Of a DNA stretch of 62,000 nucleotides, positions 26,391 to 37,214 are shown in pieces (the first letter of the stretch is position 1; each line of letters begins with the position of its first letter). The stretch comes from Zygnema cylindricum (taxonomy: Eukaryota; Streptophyta; Zygnematophyceae; Zygnematales; Zygnemataceae), in contig JBBHKE010002440.1 in assembly GCA_037447655.1 (NCBI GenBank), forward strand, positions 1-62,000, given 5' to 3'. The position numbers and the translations under genes were made by a program. Under the pieces are notes generated by a model that ran no database searches, had not been told where the DNA came from, and was given only the letters and a program-made list of their open reading frames with translations.

Positions 26391-27439
26391 GGGAATTGAT
26401 CATGACAATGACTGTTTTGGTTGCGCACAGTTACTTACGTCATTTTGTCAAAAATTATACTATTGAAGTACATATTGGTACAAATAAAGTACCGTTGAGT
26501 ACAAATTTGACGGTCAATCGGTTGGGCATCTTTGACTTTCAAAATATTGTTTCAACCCCTTAAAATTTTTCCGCGCTTGCGGACGTTGACCGTCATAATA
26601 AAATTAGCAATTCACACGGCCGGCGAACGTTTACGGTAACAAACTTGCGACAACCACATGTAAATAAAAGTGTTGCAGACAATCACTTTTTGTCTTTACG
26701 TGAGCTCCACCGTGAGAGCACTTAGCCGCAAAATTGAAATTGAATCACCTAAGCGCTACATTGAACTTAGACGCAAAGTGAAACGAAACCTCTTTAAACT
26801 ACAATACTATTAGTCTTGTACGGAAATATTAAAACGCACAAAACGAAATTTTGTTGTCAATGTAAGAATGTCGATTCGTAGATAGTGTGGCTCAATTACG
26901 TCGCGCGTGACGACGCGCATTTTTTTCATTTAATTTCAATTGATATTTTTACGCCGGTTCGTTTTATTAGTGTACAAAGTTTATTTCGTTTCGTGCGTTT
27001 TAATATTTCCCTACAAGGCATATAGTACTTTAGTTTAAAGAGGTTTCGTTTCACTTTGCGTCTAAGTTCAATGTAACGCTTAGAAGATTCAATTTCAATT
27101 TTGCGGCTAAGTACTCTCACCGTGGAGCTCACGTAAAGACAAAAAGTGATTGTCTGCAACACTTTTATTTACGTGTGGTTGCCGCAGTTTTGTTACCGTA
27201 AACATTCGCCGGCCGTGTGAAATGTTAATTTTATTATGACGGTCGACGTCCGCAAGCGCGGCAAAACTTTAAGCGGTTGAAACAATATTTTGAAAGTCAA
27301 AGTTGTCAAACCGATTTACCGTCAAATTTGTACTCAACGGTACTCTATTTGTACCAATATCTACTTCAAACGTACAATTTTTGACAAGGTGACGTAAGCG
27401 ACTGCGCAACCAAAACAATCACTGTCATGATCAATTCCC
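26391..27439. mobile_element. Foldback element with about 470-bp inverted arms
   Basis: The left arm (26391-26860) starts gggaattgatcatgacaatg. The right arm (about 26965-27439) ends cattgtcatgatcaattccc-like on the reverse strand (tcatgatcaattccc in the given strand). Internal landmarks such as agacaatcactttttgtctt and gtttcgtttcactttgcgtc pair across the axis. The loop is about 100 bp. There is no open frame longer than 80 codons, so it is non-autonomous. Confidence 0.75.
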
Positions 27440-28028
27440 AAATAAAAATGTCAAATATTTTTCTACAAAGTGCCTCAGTCTTGTTGCCTTTATTTGGACT
27501 TCTTCACCATAGATTGTCCTTTGTTGCAGTGAAACCATAAAATGACTGAACTAGAATGTTTCTTATGTGTGTTATTTTTTAATGATTGTTTTTCATCTTA
27601 GTCGAAATGCGTACTTAAGAACAGTACATTGGTAATTCTCCAACTGTAGAACTCCCACTTCTCAATTTTGCTATTAGGTTAAATTTAACTTGTGCTTACA
27701 CTGTGGATTTATCGTAGGCTTTGTTCACTAATTTGGTGAGGAAGTGGGCTAGCGTGCAACACGTTTATTTACGTGTGGTCCACCGTGTTTTGTTAGCTTA
27801 ACACACGACCGACCGTATGGATTGTTGCTTTCTTTTGACGGTCGATATTCACAACCACGACAAAATTGGAGGCGGTTGATTACACATGACTTAATGGTAC
27901 GAAATTTGTACTAATGTGTACGTAGGCTGTACCATTTTAGACAGGCTGGCGTATGCGCTTTCGCTTAACCAAAATACAAGCGTTGTGTATCGAGTGCCCT
28001 TTGCCGATATTGTACATGTAGCTAGGGC

Positions 28029-28490
28029 CAGAGGTCGCAAACGGTTGACCGAAACTGTAACCGACCATTAACCGACAGCCCGTGTCGGATTTGGAACGGA
28101 TTCGGCTACTAAATTTGGGGGTTCGGCGGACTAGGGCGGGTGATTCACAAAAAAGAAAAAATCGGTTACGGTCGGGTGAGCAAAAAAACGAAAAAAAATG
28201 AAGCTTTTGTATTGGCAATACTATCGAACATTATTGTACTTTGTACTCTTGGTATTGTGGAAGGTATAAGGGAGATAAACCACTAATTTTGTACTTATTC
28301 GGGTACGGGCGCGTTCGGGTAGTCGCGAGAAATCGAGTTTCGGTCAACTTTCTTTGTTTGTAAACGCGTTTTCGGTAACGGTTAACAATTTAGGAGGGTG
28401 ACATAACCCGGTCGGGTGTCGGGTACTAAAATTTTGAAAAAAAAAACGGTTGGTTTCGGTTTTCTAAAATGTTGACTTTTGCGACCTCTG
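28029..28490. mobile_element. hAT-like MITE A, CAGAGGTCGCAAA ends (copy 1)
   Basis: It starts CAGAGGTCGCAAA and ends with the inverted TTTTGCGACCTCTG. The interior is rich in accgaccgttaaccgac-like words. The second copy is at 33893-34355. No clear target duplication was found for this one. Confidence 0.75.
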
Positions 28491-28604
28491 ACCTAAGCTA
28501 GGATTAGCCTATTAGGTACTGTACCCGACAATTGACATATCGTTTCGATATATCAAGAAGCTTGATATCACAATGATTTCTCGATATTGTCTTGATATGC
28601 AGAA

Positions 28605-29234
28605 CAGAGGTCGCAAAAGGTCAACCGAAACCGTGACCGACCGTTAACCGACCGCCAGAGCCGGATCCGAAACGGATTCGGTTTCCAAATTTTGAGGGCC
28701 ACGCGGTTGCGGTCGGTTGATTCACCAGAAAAAAAAAACGGTCGGTTACGGTCGGTCAACCAGAAAACTAAAAAAAAAGAAAAAATTGTACCTTCCATAC
28801 AATGCAACATTATTGTACTTTGTACTCTTTCGTATCGTGGAAGTACGTGACATCATGATTAGCGTCGCAAATCTGACACGGTAATAACACTATTCATTTC
28901 GCAAATCTTAGGGAACGCGACAAAGCGTCGCACATTTGACACGTTAGTAAACACTATTCATTTCGCAAATCTAAGGGATTGCGACAAATCGTAATTTTTG
29001 GCTTATTCATACGTCGTACATTAGTTTATTTTGTACTTTTTTTTCGGTTACGGGCGGGCACGGTTAGTCGCGAGAAATCGAGTTTCGGTTAACTTTTATT
29101 TTCGTAAACGCCCGTCTGTTAACGGTTAACAATTTTGGAGTGTGACATAACTCGGTCGGGCGTCGATTACTCAGATTTTGAAAAAAAAAACGGTCGGTTT
29201 CGGTTATGTAAAATTTTGACTTTTGCGCCCTCTG
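28605..29234. mobile_element. hAT-like MITE B, CAGAGGTCGCAAA ends, with 8-bp target duplication (copy 1)
   Basis: It starts CAGAGGTCGCAAAAGG and ends TTTTGCGCCCTCTG. The flanking octamers are ATGCAGAA (28597-28604) and ATGCAGAT (29235-29242), a 7 of 8 match. An 8-bp duplication with CAG..CTG ends is the hallmark of the hAT superfamily. The second copy is at 34470-35099. Confidence 0.82.
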
Positions 29235-29404
29235 ATGCAGATAAAATTATACCTCGATATTTCGAGGCGACGTCGGGTTCCAAAATTGTAAATTGTCCGT
29301 ACACTGGAAAACTCGAAGAAATACACGTCTCCACTCGTCTGGCGAAGTCTTGTTCAATAGTTCCACGTCACAAATGGAGACAAAAAGTGATTTAATGTTA
29401 TTAC

Positions 29405-30297
29405 TAGTGTTATGAATTGGTAAGGACTCACCGATAACCGATATGGACCTTTTTTCGGGTTCCCGATAATCGATATATTGGTACGATATATCGACATCGG
29501 CCTTATCGCCAATAAGTAGCCAATAATATCGGGTACTTATCGGCGATAATGTCGATAACGATAACTATCGGCGATAGCTGTACGGAGCGTACATATGAAT
29601 GTACGACCTGTACACTCAACTGTACGTGTTATTCCTTGGACGCGTACAAACACAGAAAGTACTGTAGCCGCCATGAGATCTGTACGGTTTTGATACGGAT
29701 CCAGTAAAAACGATTTACCTTTCACATTCGACGCCATGGCTTTGTCCCTTTATTCCTTGAGATCCACTGGGGACCTGCCACGTTAATCTATCCGTTTTTA
29801 TTTGGCATAAGATGCCAAAAGAGTCATTCCGGGATACCGACGATCACGCTGGCCCGTCCGCTCTCGTTTTCTCATTCCAAGTCGTCCGTTCGATTACGGC
29901 AGCGAGCAGAATGTTATTTTGCTTCCGTTGTACTTTGTGTCCGCCGTCCTTTTCCCGTTCTATGTTCACCAGTTTTTCAGTAAAATTCCGTACGCTGCCG
30001 TAAAATTGTTGGGCAGTTAACCGGCCAACGTTTATGTGCTGCGCTGTCCATAATACATTCCAGTTAAACGGAGACGGAACAGGTTTTTATACGTGTCATG
30101 CCACCCTATAAAAAGTCAATAATATAATACAGTATGATATAAAGTACTATAGTATGCATACTATAATTTTATTTGTTTTTGCCGATATGGAATTTGTTGG
30201 TCTCAGACCGATATATCGGAACCTCTGACCGTTCGATAACCGATAACTATCAGTATCGGTGTTATCGCGATAAGTTTTTTACCGATACACAACACTA
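29405..30297. mobile_element. TAGTGTTRTG-ended element C (893 bp, copy 1)
   Basis: The left end TAGTGTTATGAATTGGTAA pairs with the reverse complement of the right end, TAGTGTTGTGTATCGGTAA. The interior is full of cgatatatcg/ataaccgat palindromes. The second copy is at 35270-36162, and a degenerate relative lies near 54995-55170. No coding capacity is seen. Confidence 0.6.
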
Positions 30298-30573
30298 ATA
30301 TATATATATGTATATATATGTATATATATATGTATATATATATGTATATATATATGTATATATATATATGTATATATGTATATGTATATATATACATATA
30401 TGTATATGTATATATATGTATATATGTATATGTATATGTATATATACATGTATATATATGTGTATATATATGTATATATATATGTATATATATGTATATG
30501 TATAAATATGTATATGTATGTATATGTATATGTATATATATATATGTATATATGTATATATATATATGTAAAT
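30298..30573 (+). repeat. TATATG/TATA microsatellite
   Basis: About 275 bases of alternating tatatg and tata words abut the right end of repeat copy 1. Open frames in it are compositional. Confidence 0.95.
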
Positions 30574-31085
30574 GTTTTTTTCCCTTTTTTTATATATGCA
30601 TATTTAGGGGGGGAGGAACTTATTTGTATTTTCCGTAAGTTATTTTTTTATTTTCCGCACATTATTTTCTTTTCTTTTCCTGGTTTTCAGGTGCCAGAAA
30701 ACTGGTTTTGGAGAAAGCAGAAGAGGCTCGAATTTCGGCTTTTTCTGCGCTTCGAGCTCTCGGGATTCAAATTCCGTTGGATCTTCAAATAAATTTTGAT
30801 TCCGGGGTTTTAAAAGAAAGGGTAAATAATAATAATAATGAAAATAATAATGATAGTTTTAAAAAAATGGAGATTTTCAGTACTCCAATGCCAGTTTCTT
30901 ATAGGGTTTTGGATGAGGATCAAGGACAAAGTTCAACCAAAGAAAGTCTCGTGGGAAGGGAAGAGAGAGTAGGAGGAGGAGAGAGGGAAGAGGGAGGAGG
31001 AGTAGAGAGGGAAAAGGTAGTTGGAGAAGAAAGGGAAGAGGGAGGAGGGGAGAGGGAAAAGGGAGTAGGAGAGAGTGAGGTAAGA

Positions 31086-31102
31086 GGGGGGGGGGGGGGG
31101 GG
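31086..31102 (+). repeat. Run of 17 G inside the TEBICHI exon
   Basis: Seventeen consecutive G bases encode a Gly run in the linker. The tract is in frame here but would be highly prone to slippage and to sequencing error. Confidence 0.9.
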
Positions 31103-32834
31103 AGAGAGAACAATGTTAGACATTCGATGTGAGGTGCGGGGGGAAGGAGGAGGAGTAGGAGGAGTGAGGGAAGGAACAATAGTTGACTTGAGGCCTTGTG
31201 GCATTGAAGAAGGGAAATGTAAGACAGAGGAGACAGAAATTGTTGGGGAGGGAGAGAGAGGAGAGAGAGGAGAGAGAGGGGAGAGAGGAGGGGGGGAACG
31301 GGGTGGGAGAGGAGAGAGAAGTATGGATGAAGGCAATATTTCTGTCTTGGTAGGAGAACAGAAATGTAACTTTTTAGGGAGAGAGGTATGCAAAAACACT
31401 CAAAGGAAGAGAGAGAGAGAGACAGTCTATGAAGAGGGAGGATTTGTGAGAGAGAGTAAAAAAAATGATAGAAAAAGAATGGGTGAAAATGGGGTTTTAA
31501 GTGTAAATAATAATTCCGCAGTCAATATCGGGAATCTGTGTTTAGAAAATGGACAAAATGTGGGAGAGGAAGGAGAAAGAGGAGAGAGAGGAGACAGAGG
31601 AGAGAGAGGAGAGAAAGGAGAAAGAGGAGAGATAGGAGGAAGAGGAGAGAGCAGAGAAAGAGGAGACAGAGGAGAGAGAGGAGAGAGAGGAGAGAGGGGA
31701 GGGAGGGGACAGGAAATGGAAAGGAATGGATCTCGGTTAATTGGGGAAGGATGGGAAGGAGGGAGAGGAGATTCTCAATTCAAAGGCGAGGAGGTTATGA
31801 AATTTTCCCCTCCGGTTTTTGACCAAAAACCGGTTTTTCCTCCTTTGAATCAAAGTCGAAATAAAGGACCAATAGATGTCGATTTAACGGACGGTGGATT
31901 TAAAAAGTTTATAAAAATTTGGTCAAATGTTTCCGAATTTGTATTCGATTTACATTTGGGAAAACAAATTTGGGGGGAGGAGAGGGAGAGGGAGAGACTG
32001 TGGATAGTGGAAGGAATTGCTGTCTGTTGGGAAGATTCTCCTGTTTATTATTTTCGAATCGTAAAAACAGACAAAAAAAGTAAGAGAAGGAAATCGAGAG
32101 AGATTGAGAACGGGTTCGGAAAAGACGGAATAGAGAGGGAGAGAGAGAGAGAGGAGAAGGTTATTGTGGGGGAGGATGAGGATAGAAAGAAAAACGATGT
32201 CGGAAAACGGTTTTCGTCGGAAAATTTCAATAGAGGTTTAATAGAAGGAAGTGAAAATAGTGGGGAAGGAGAGGGTTTTAGAAAGGAGGTAGTGAATCTG
32301 GAGGAGGAGAGAGAGAGGAGAGTGGCAGTTGAAAGATGGAAAGAAGTCGAGAAAATTTTTACGAAAAAAGGGACAAAAAAAGTAGGATGGGATTTAAAAG
32401 AACAGTTAAAGGCTTTTACTTGTCCTACCTTTAAAAGTGTCGCTAAAAGACAAATTTTGGAAACAGTATCTCTCACAAGAGGACAATCAAATTTGCGTTC
32501 GTTTCTTTCTAAGGGAGTGGAGGGAGAGAAAAATTTCGGTCCCAATCTGTCAAAAGTTGAAGGAAAAATTTTAGTCGATGGGAAGAAAAATAGTGTTACC
32601 GATAATAACATTTTGGAAAACAGTAGTTTGGATAAAAATAGTGTGGATAGAAATGTTTTGGGAAATAATGTTTTGGATGAAAATAATAAAGGAGGAGATA
32701 GGAAAACGAATTATTCGAAAATCGAATTAAAATTAAAACCGATAGAATTGGGGTTTCCAATAATTGACGTTCGAATTTTAGCGTGGATTTTGTCACCGGA
32801 TGAAGAGAGCCAAAAAATGTTGACTTTGGAACAG

Positions 32835-33000
32835 GTATGTTTTTACCTTTTTTTCACTTTATTTGACCTTTTTTTCACTTTGTTTTTCACTTTATTTTAC
32901 TTTTTTTTCACTTTTTTTTTCACTTTTTTTTTCCTTTTTTTTTTCATTTTTTTTTTTTTTTTTTTTTTCCTTTTTTTTTTTTGCCTTATTGTTTAAAATA
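32835..33000 (+). repeat. Poly-T / TTTTTTCACTT tract after the TEBICHI donor
   Basis: Repeated tttttttcac words merge into nearly pure T. It is intron sequence; the long open frame running into it is not coding beyond 32834. Confidence 0.85.
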
Positions 33001-33892
33001 TTCAGCTTGATATTACATGCTCAATTTTTTCTTGGGAAAATAACTAAATTAGTAAATAAATATTTTTTGTGAGGTTCATTTTTCATTTAAATTCAAATAA
33101 GCCATTAGATTCAGTCCCAAGAAGGTTACAAACAGGTTTCAAAAAAGTTACTAAATCGCTTCCAAAATCGGAAAAAAAGAAAAAGAAAAAAAAGATTGTG
33201 AAATTTGCAATTTTCTGGTTAAAAAGTATAAACTTGTAAAAGTAATCAAAAATAGTTATCAAGAAGTAATTAAAAGTAAGAAACGTTTTTAAGCCTTTAA
33301 TTTCATCAGTTAAACCGCCTCATATCAAAAGTTTAGAGTTTTTTGAAGTTTTTCAGATTTTTCTCAAATCCGTTGTTTTCCTACAATCACAGAAAACAAT
33401 GTTTTACTTTTTTTATTTTATTTTTTCATCAGATTGTGAAAAAAAAACTGCCTTCAGAAATCTCTTACTTTGCCCAAAAATTGGGAAGTGGGGAAAAAAA
33501 CAAATTTACCAAAAAATCACTAAAATTTTGTCAAAAATGCATTAAAATTTCACTTTCTTTCCCTTTTTTTTTTTTCCTTTTTTTTTTTTCTTTTTTTTTT
33601 TTTGGAAGTGGGCTAGCGTGCAACACGTTTATTTACGTGTGGTCCACCGTGTTTTGTTAGCTTAACACACGACCGACCGTATGGATTGTTGCTTTCTTTT
33701 GACGGTCGATATTCACAACCACGACAAAATTGGAGGCGGTTGATTACACATGACTTAATGGTACGAAATTTGTACTAATGTGTACGTAGGCTGTACCATT
33801 TTAGACAGGCTGGCGTATGCGCTTTCGCTTAACCAAAATACAAGCGTTGTGTATCGAGTGCCCTTTGCCGATATTGTACATGTAGCTAGGGC

Positions 33893-34355
33893 CAGAGGTC
33901 GCAAACGGTTGACCGAAACTGTAACCGACCATTAACCGACAGCCCGTGTCGGATTTGGAACGGATTCGGCTACTAAATTTGGGGGTTCGGCGGACTAGGG
34001 CGGGTGATTCACAAAAAAGAAAAAATCGGTTACGGTCGGGTGAGCAAAAAAAACGAAAAAAAATGAAGCTTTTGTATTGGCAATACTATCGAACATTATT
34101 GTACTTTGTACTCTTGGTATTGTGGAAGGTATAAGGGAGATAAACCACTAATTTTGTACTTATTCGGGTACGGGCGCGTTCGGGTAGTCGCGAGAAATCG
34201 AGTTTCGGTCAACTTTCTTTGTTTGTAAACGCGTTTTCGGTAACGGTTAACAATTTAGGAGGGTGACATAACCCGGTCGGGTGTCGGGTACTAAAATTTT
34301 GAAAAAAAAAACGGTTGGTTTCGGTTTTCTAAAATGTTGACTTTTGCGACCTCTG
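33893..34355. mobile_element. hAT-like MITE A, copy 2
   Basis: Same element as 28029-28490, within direct repeat copy 2; one A is added in an interior A run. Confidence 0.75.
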
Positions 34356-34469
34356 ACCTAAGCTAGGATTAGCCTATTAGGTACTGTACCCGACAATTGA
34401 CATATCGTTTCGATATATCAAGAAGCTTGATATCACAATGATTTCTCGATATTGTCTTGATATGCAGAA

Positions 34470-35099
34470 CAGAGGTCGCAAAAGGTCAACCGAAACCGTG
34501 ACCGACCGTTAACCGACCGCCAGAGCCGGATCCGAAACGGATTCGGTTTCCAAATTTTGAGGGCCACGCGGTTGCGGTCGGTTGATTCACCAGAAAAAAA
34601 AAACGGTCGGTTACGGTCGGTCAACCAGAAAACTAAAAAAAAAGAAAAAATTGTACCTTCCATACAATGCAACATTATTGTACTTTGTACTCTTTCGTAT
34701 CGTGGAAGTACGTGACATCATGATTAGCGTCGCAAATCTGACACGGTAATAACACTATTCATTTCGCAAATCTTAGGGAACGCGACAAAGCGTCGCACAT
34801 TTGACACGTTAGTAAACACTATTCATTTCGCAAATCTAAGGGATTGCGACAAATCGTAATTTTTGGCTTATTCATACGTCGTACATTAGTTTATTTTGTA
34901 CTTTTTTTTCGGTTACGGGCGGGCACGGTTAGTCGCGAGAAATCGAGTTTCGGTTAACTTTTATTTTCGTAAACGCCCGTCTGTTAACGGTTAACAATTT
35001 TGGAGTGTGACATAACTCGGTCGGGCGTCGATTACTCAGATTTTGAAAAAAAAAACGGTCGGTTTCGGTTATGTAAAATTTTGACTTTTGCGCCCTCTG
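34470..35099. mobile_element. hAT-like MITE B, copy 2
   Basis: Same element as 28605-29234, with the same ATGCAGAA/ATGCAGAT flanks, so the block was duplicated after this insertion. Confidence 0.82.
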
Positions 35100-35269
35100 A
35101 TGCAGATAAAATTATACCTCGATATTTCGAGGCGACGTCGGGTTCCAAAATTGTAAATTGTCCGTACACTGGAAAACTCGAAGAAATACACGTCTCCACT
35201 CGTCTGGCGAAGTCTTGTTCAATAGTTCCACGTCACAAATGGAGACAAAAAGTGATTTAATGTTATTAC

Positions 35270-36162
35270 TAGTGTTATGAATTGGTAAGGACTCACCGAT
35301 AACCGATATGGACCTTTTTTCGGGTTCCCGATAATCGATATATTGGTACGATATATCGACATCGGCCTTATCGCCAATAAGTAGCCAATAATATCGGGTA
35401 CTTATCGGCGATAATGTCGATAACGATAACTATCGGCGATAGCTGTACGGAGCGTACATATGAATGTACGACCTGTACACTCAACTGTACGTGTTATTCC
35501 TTGGACGCGTACAAACACAGAAAGTACTGTAGCCGCCATGAGATCTGTACGGTTTTGATACGGATCCAGTAAAAACGATTTACCTTTCACATTCGACGCC
35601 ATGGCTTTGTCCCTTTATTCCTTGAGATCCACTGGGGACCTGCCACGTTAATCTATCCGTTTTTATTTGGCATAAGATGCCAAAAGAGTCATTCCGGGAT
35701 ACCGACGATCACGCTGGCCCGTCCGCTCTCGTTTTCTCATTCCAAGTCGTCCGTTCGATTACGGCAGCGAGCAGAATGTTATTTTGCTTCCGTTGTACTT
35801 TGTGTCCGCCGTCCTTTTCCCGTTCTATGTTCACCAGTTTTTCAGTAAAATTCCGTACGCTGCCGTAAAATTGTTGGGCAGTTAACCGGCCAACGTTTAT
35901 GTGCTGCGCTGTCCATAATACATTCCAGTTAAACGGAGACGGAACAGGTTTTTATACGTGTCATGCCACCCTATAAAAAGTCAATAATATAATACAGTAT
36001 GATATAAAGTACTATAGTATGCATACTATAATTTTATTTGTTTTTGCCGATATGGAATTTGTTGGTCTCAGACCGATATATCGGAACCTCTGACCGTTCG
36101 ATAACCGATAACTATCAGTATCGGTGGTATCGCGATAAGTTTTTTACCGATACACAACACTA
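35270..36162. mobile_element. TAGTGTTRTG-ended element C, copy 2
   Basis: Same as 29405-30297 apart from one substitution seen near the right end. The direct repeat stops at this element's right terminus. Confidence 0.6.
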
Positions 36163-36346
36163 TACCGCCAATCGTTATTAGCGTTGTGTACGCTAATTCC
36201 GTCCCGCTTTTTTTTTATTTTATTCTCAAATAGAGTTATCCACACTATTTAAAAAAACCCTAATTCCTAATTAGAATAGACGATTTCTTCGAAAATTTTC
36301 AAATTCCCAATTAGCATAAACCACGCTAATAACGATTGGCGGTGCA
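36161..36346. mobile_element. MITE, TACACCG family (186 bp)
   Basis: The left end is tataccgccaatcgttatta and the right end, reverse-complemented, is TGCACCGCCAATCGTTATTA. It is closest to the copy at 14595. Its first TA coincides with the last two bases of direct repeat copy 2. Confidence 0.82.
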
Positions 36347-36430
36347 GTTATTACTCACCAGAATATAATATGGATTATATTTCCGTCCCTTCTTGTCTTT
36401 GGGTCCCCGCCGCAATCCATGCTTTGCAAC

Positions 36431-36641
36431 TACACCGTCGATCGTATTTAGCGTGTATGTTTTTTTTCTCTTCAAACATCTTTTCTCCGTACATACATGT
36501 CGGATTGTGGATCTGACGGTTGCGATTGAAAGGTTGTATTCTCAGCTTACGAATGGCGGTTTTAAATTGAAAATTGGACAAATGTGTACGGAGACTTCAG
36601 TGGCGAAAAAAACATACATGCTAAATACGATCGACGGTGTA
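36431..36641. mobile_element. MITE, TACACCG family, subfamily with inner palindrome (211 bp)
   Basis: Both ends read TACACCGTCGATCGTATTTA without mismatch over the first 20 bases, with TA at both borders. The interior shares aacatcttttctccgtacat and gtgtacggaga with the copy at 16048. Confidence 0.9.
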
Positions 36642-37214
36642 CAGGACAGTAATGGGGTGCGTGGCTGCAGTTTGCCGTACGACTTATATGAGCCAAAAAC
36701 CTTGGCAAGAAATGAAGCACGTCTATGGGAATCGCGTACCTAGGGATTGGAGGCCACATACTCATCCGTCCGTATGCTGTCCGTACAAGTCATGCAAGTC
36801 ACGTGGCATGTCACACCTTGATTTTGATTTTGTTCCACAGTCCCAAAAACAGTTTATCATTCATTTGGGACATGTAATACTAATTTGGTAATTCCCATTT
36901 ACTGTTCGAACCTCGAAGTAGTGGCGACTTGTCCATGTCGTTGACCCTACACTGACAAAATATATATATGTACAGCTCCTCCACAGGAGACATACCATCC
37001 AGAACTAAGTAGCGCTCAATTCAACAGTCGAGGAACAGACTCAGTTATAATATGAAACAAACGAGTACTTCTTCTAATTTTAAGAGTGACAGCTTCTAGA
37101 TATATAAAATAAGTACTGTACTTCTACCAGATTTGTACAGTTGAAATCCGTAGCTAAACATGTATTCTGATCACCTTATCAGCAGCTGCGTGAGTTTTCC
37201 TAAAAGTTGAAAGC
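36642..37214. other. Short intergenic stretch between MITEs
   Basis: No gene, tandem repeat or paired terminal repeats are seen. Open frames of up to 116 codons start inside the neighbouring MITE and are not supported. Confidence 0.5.

Larger units (their letters stand above)
22429..27739. other. Intergenic repeat-rich region upstream of Hsp70
   Basis: No recognised gene. It includes the Hsp70 promoter side (a TTATAAAAT stretch lies about 40 bases upstream of the start codon on the minus strand), an unidentified minus-strand open frame at 22837-23061, a tandem repeat (23270-23465), a MITE (23727-24219), long inverted-repeat arms (24705-24920, 26391-27439) and a degenerate MITE-like piece (about 25857-26080). 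Confidence 0.5.
27740..30297 (+). repeat. 2.56-kb direct repeat, copy 1
   Basis: This block recurs at 33604-36162 in the same orientation. Across the sequence I compared by eye I found one A-run length difference and one substitution (gtgttatcgcg versus gtggtatcgcg near the right end). It contains a long-inverted-repeat arm, two hAT-like MITEs and a TAGTGTTRTG-ended element whose right terminus is exactly where the repeat stops. No gene is carried. Confidence 0.97.
30691..33602 (+). pseudogene. TEB: TEBICHI / DNA polymerase theta gene fragment (central exons only)
   Basis: Polymerase theta joins a helicase to an A-family DNA polymerase and drives microhomology end joining. Only the central part is present. 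Exon 30691-32834 (acceptor TTTTCAG, donor GTATGT) is open for 714 codons. It starts ARKLVLEKAEEARISAFSAL, the link after the helicase, continues through Glu/Arg/Gly-rich linker blocks and reaches the exonuclease-like domain: GPIDVDLTDGGF, GIAVCWEDSPVYY and IDVRILAWILSPDEES match plant TEBICHI in order. A second exon opens at 33433 (acceptor CATCAG) with IVKKKLPSEI, like the family's EVKKRLSPEA, then degrades into A- and T-rich sequence and meets the repeat at 33604 without a clear donor. No helicase exon lies upstream and no polymerase exon (DYSQIELR, HDE) downstream. The intact long exon argues against old decay, so this is a recent captured piece or an assembly join. Confidence 0.85.
33604..36162 (+). 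repeat. 2.56-kb direct repeat, copy 2
   Basis: The counterpart of 27740-30297, offset by 5864-5865 bases. Its left border abuts a poly-T run at the end of the TEBICHI fragment. Its right border is followed at once by a MITE (36161). The two borders of copy 1 have different neighbours, so only the block itself is shared. Confidence 0.97.

Noticed and set aside
30203-30638. Tyr/Ile/Met repeat proteins on both strands
   Set aside because: Translations of a TATATG microsatellite, open on both strands for compositional reasons.
30877-31399. Minus-strand Leu/Ser/Pro-rich frames of 100-159 codons
   Set aside because: Antisense of the purine-rich TEBICHI linker, which has recognisable family motifs on the plus strand.
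32048-32611. Minus-strand frame of 187 codons
   Set aside because: Antisense to the exonuclease-like domain region of the TEBICHI exon, where the plus strand matches the family.
27740-36162. An LTR retrotransposon with 2.56-kb LTRs carrying host exons
   Set aside because: No polypurine tract, primer site, TG..CA ends or target duplication could be found at the borders, and the repeat contains complete smaller transposons. Kept only as an open possibility under findings.
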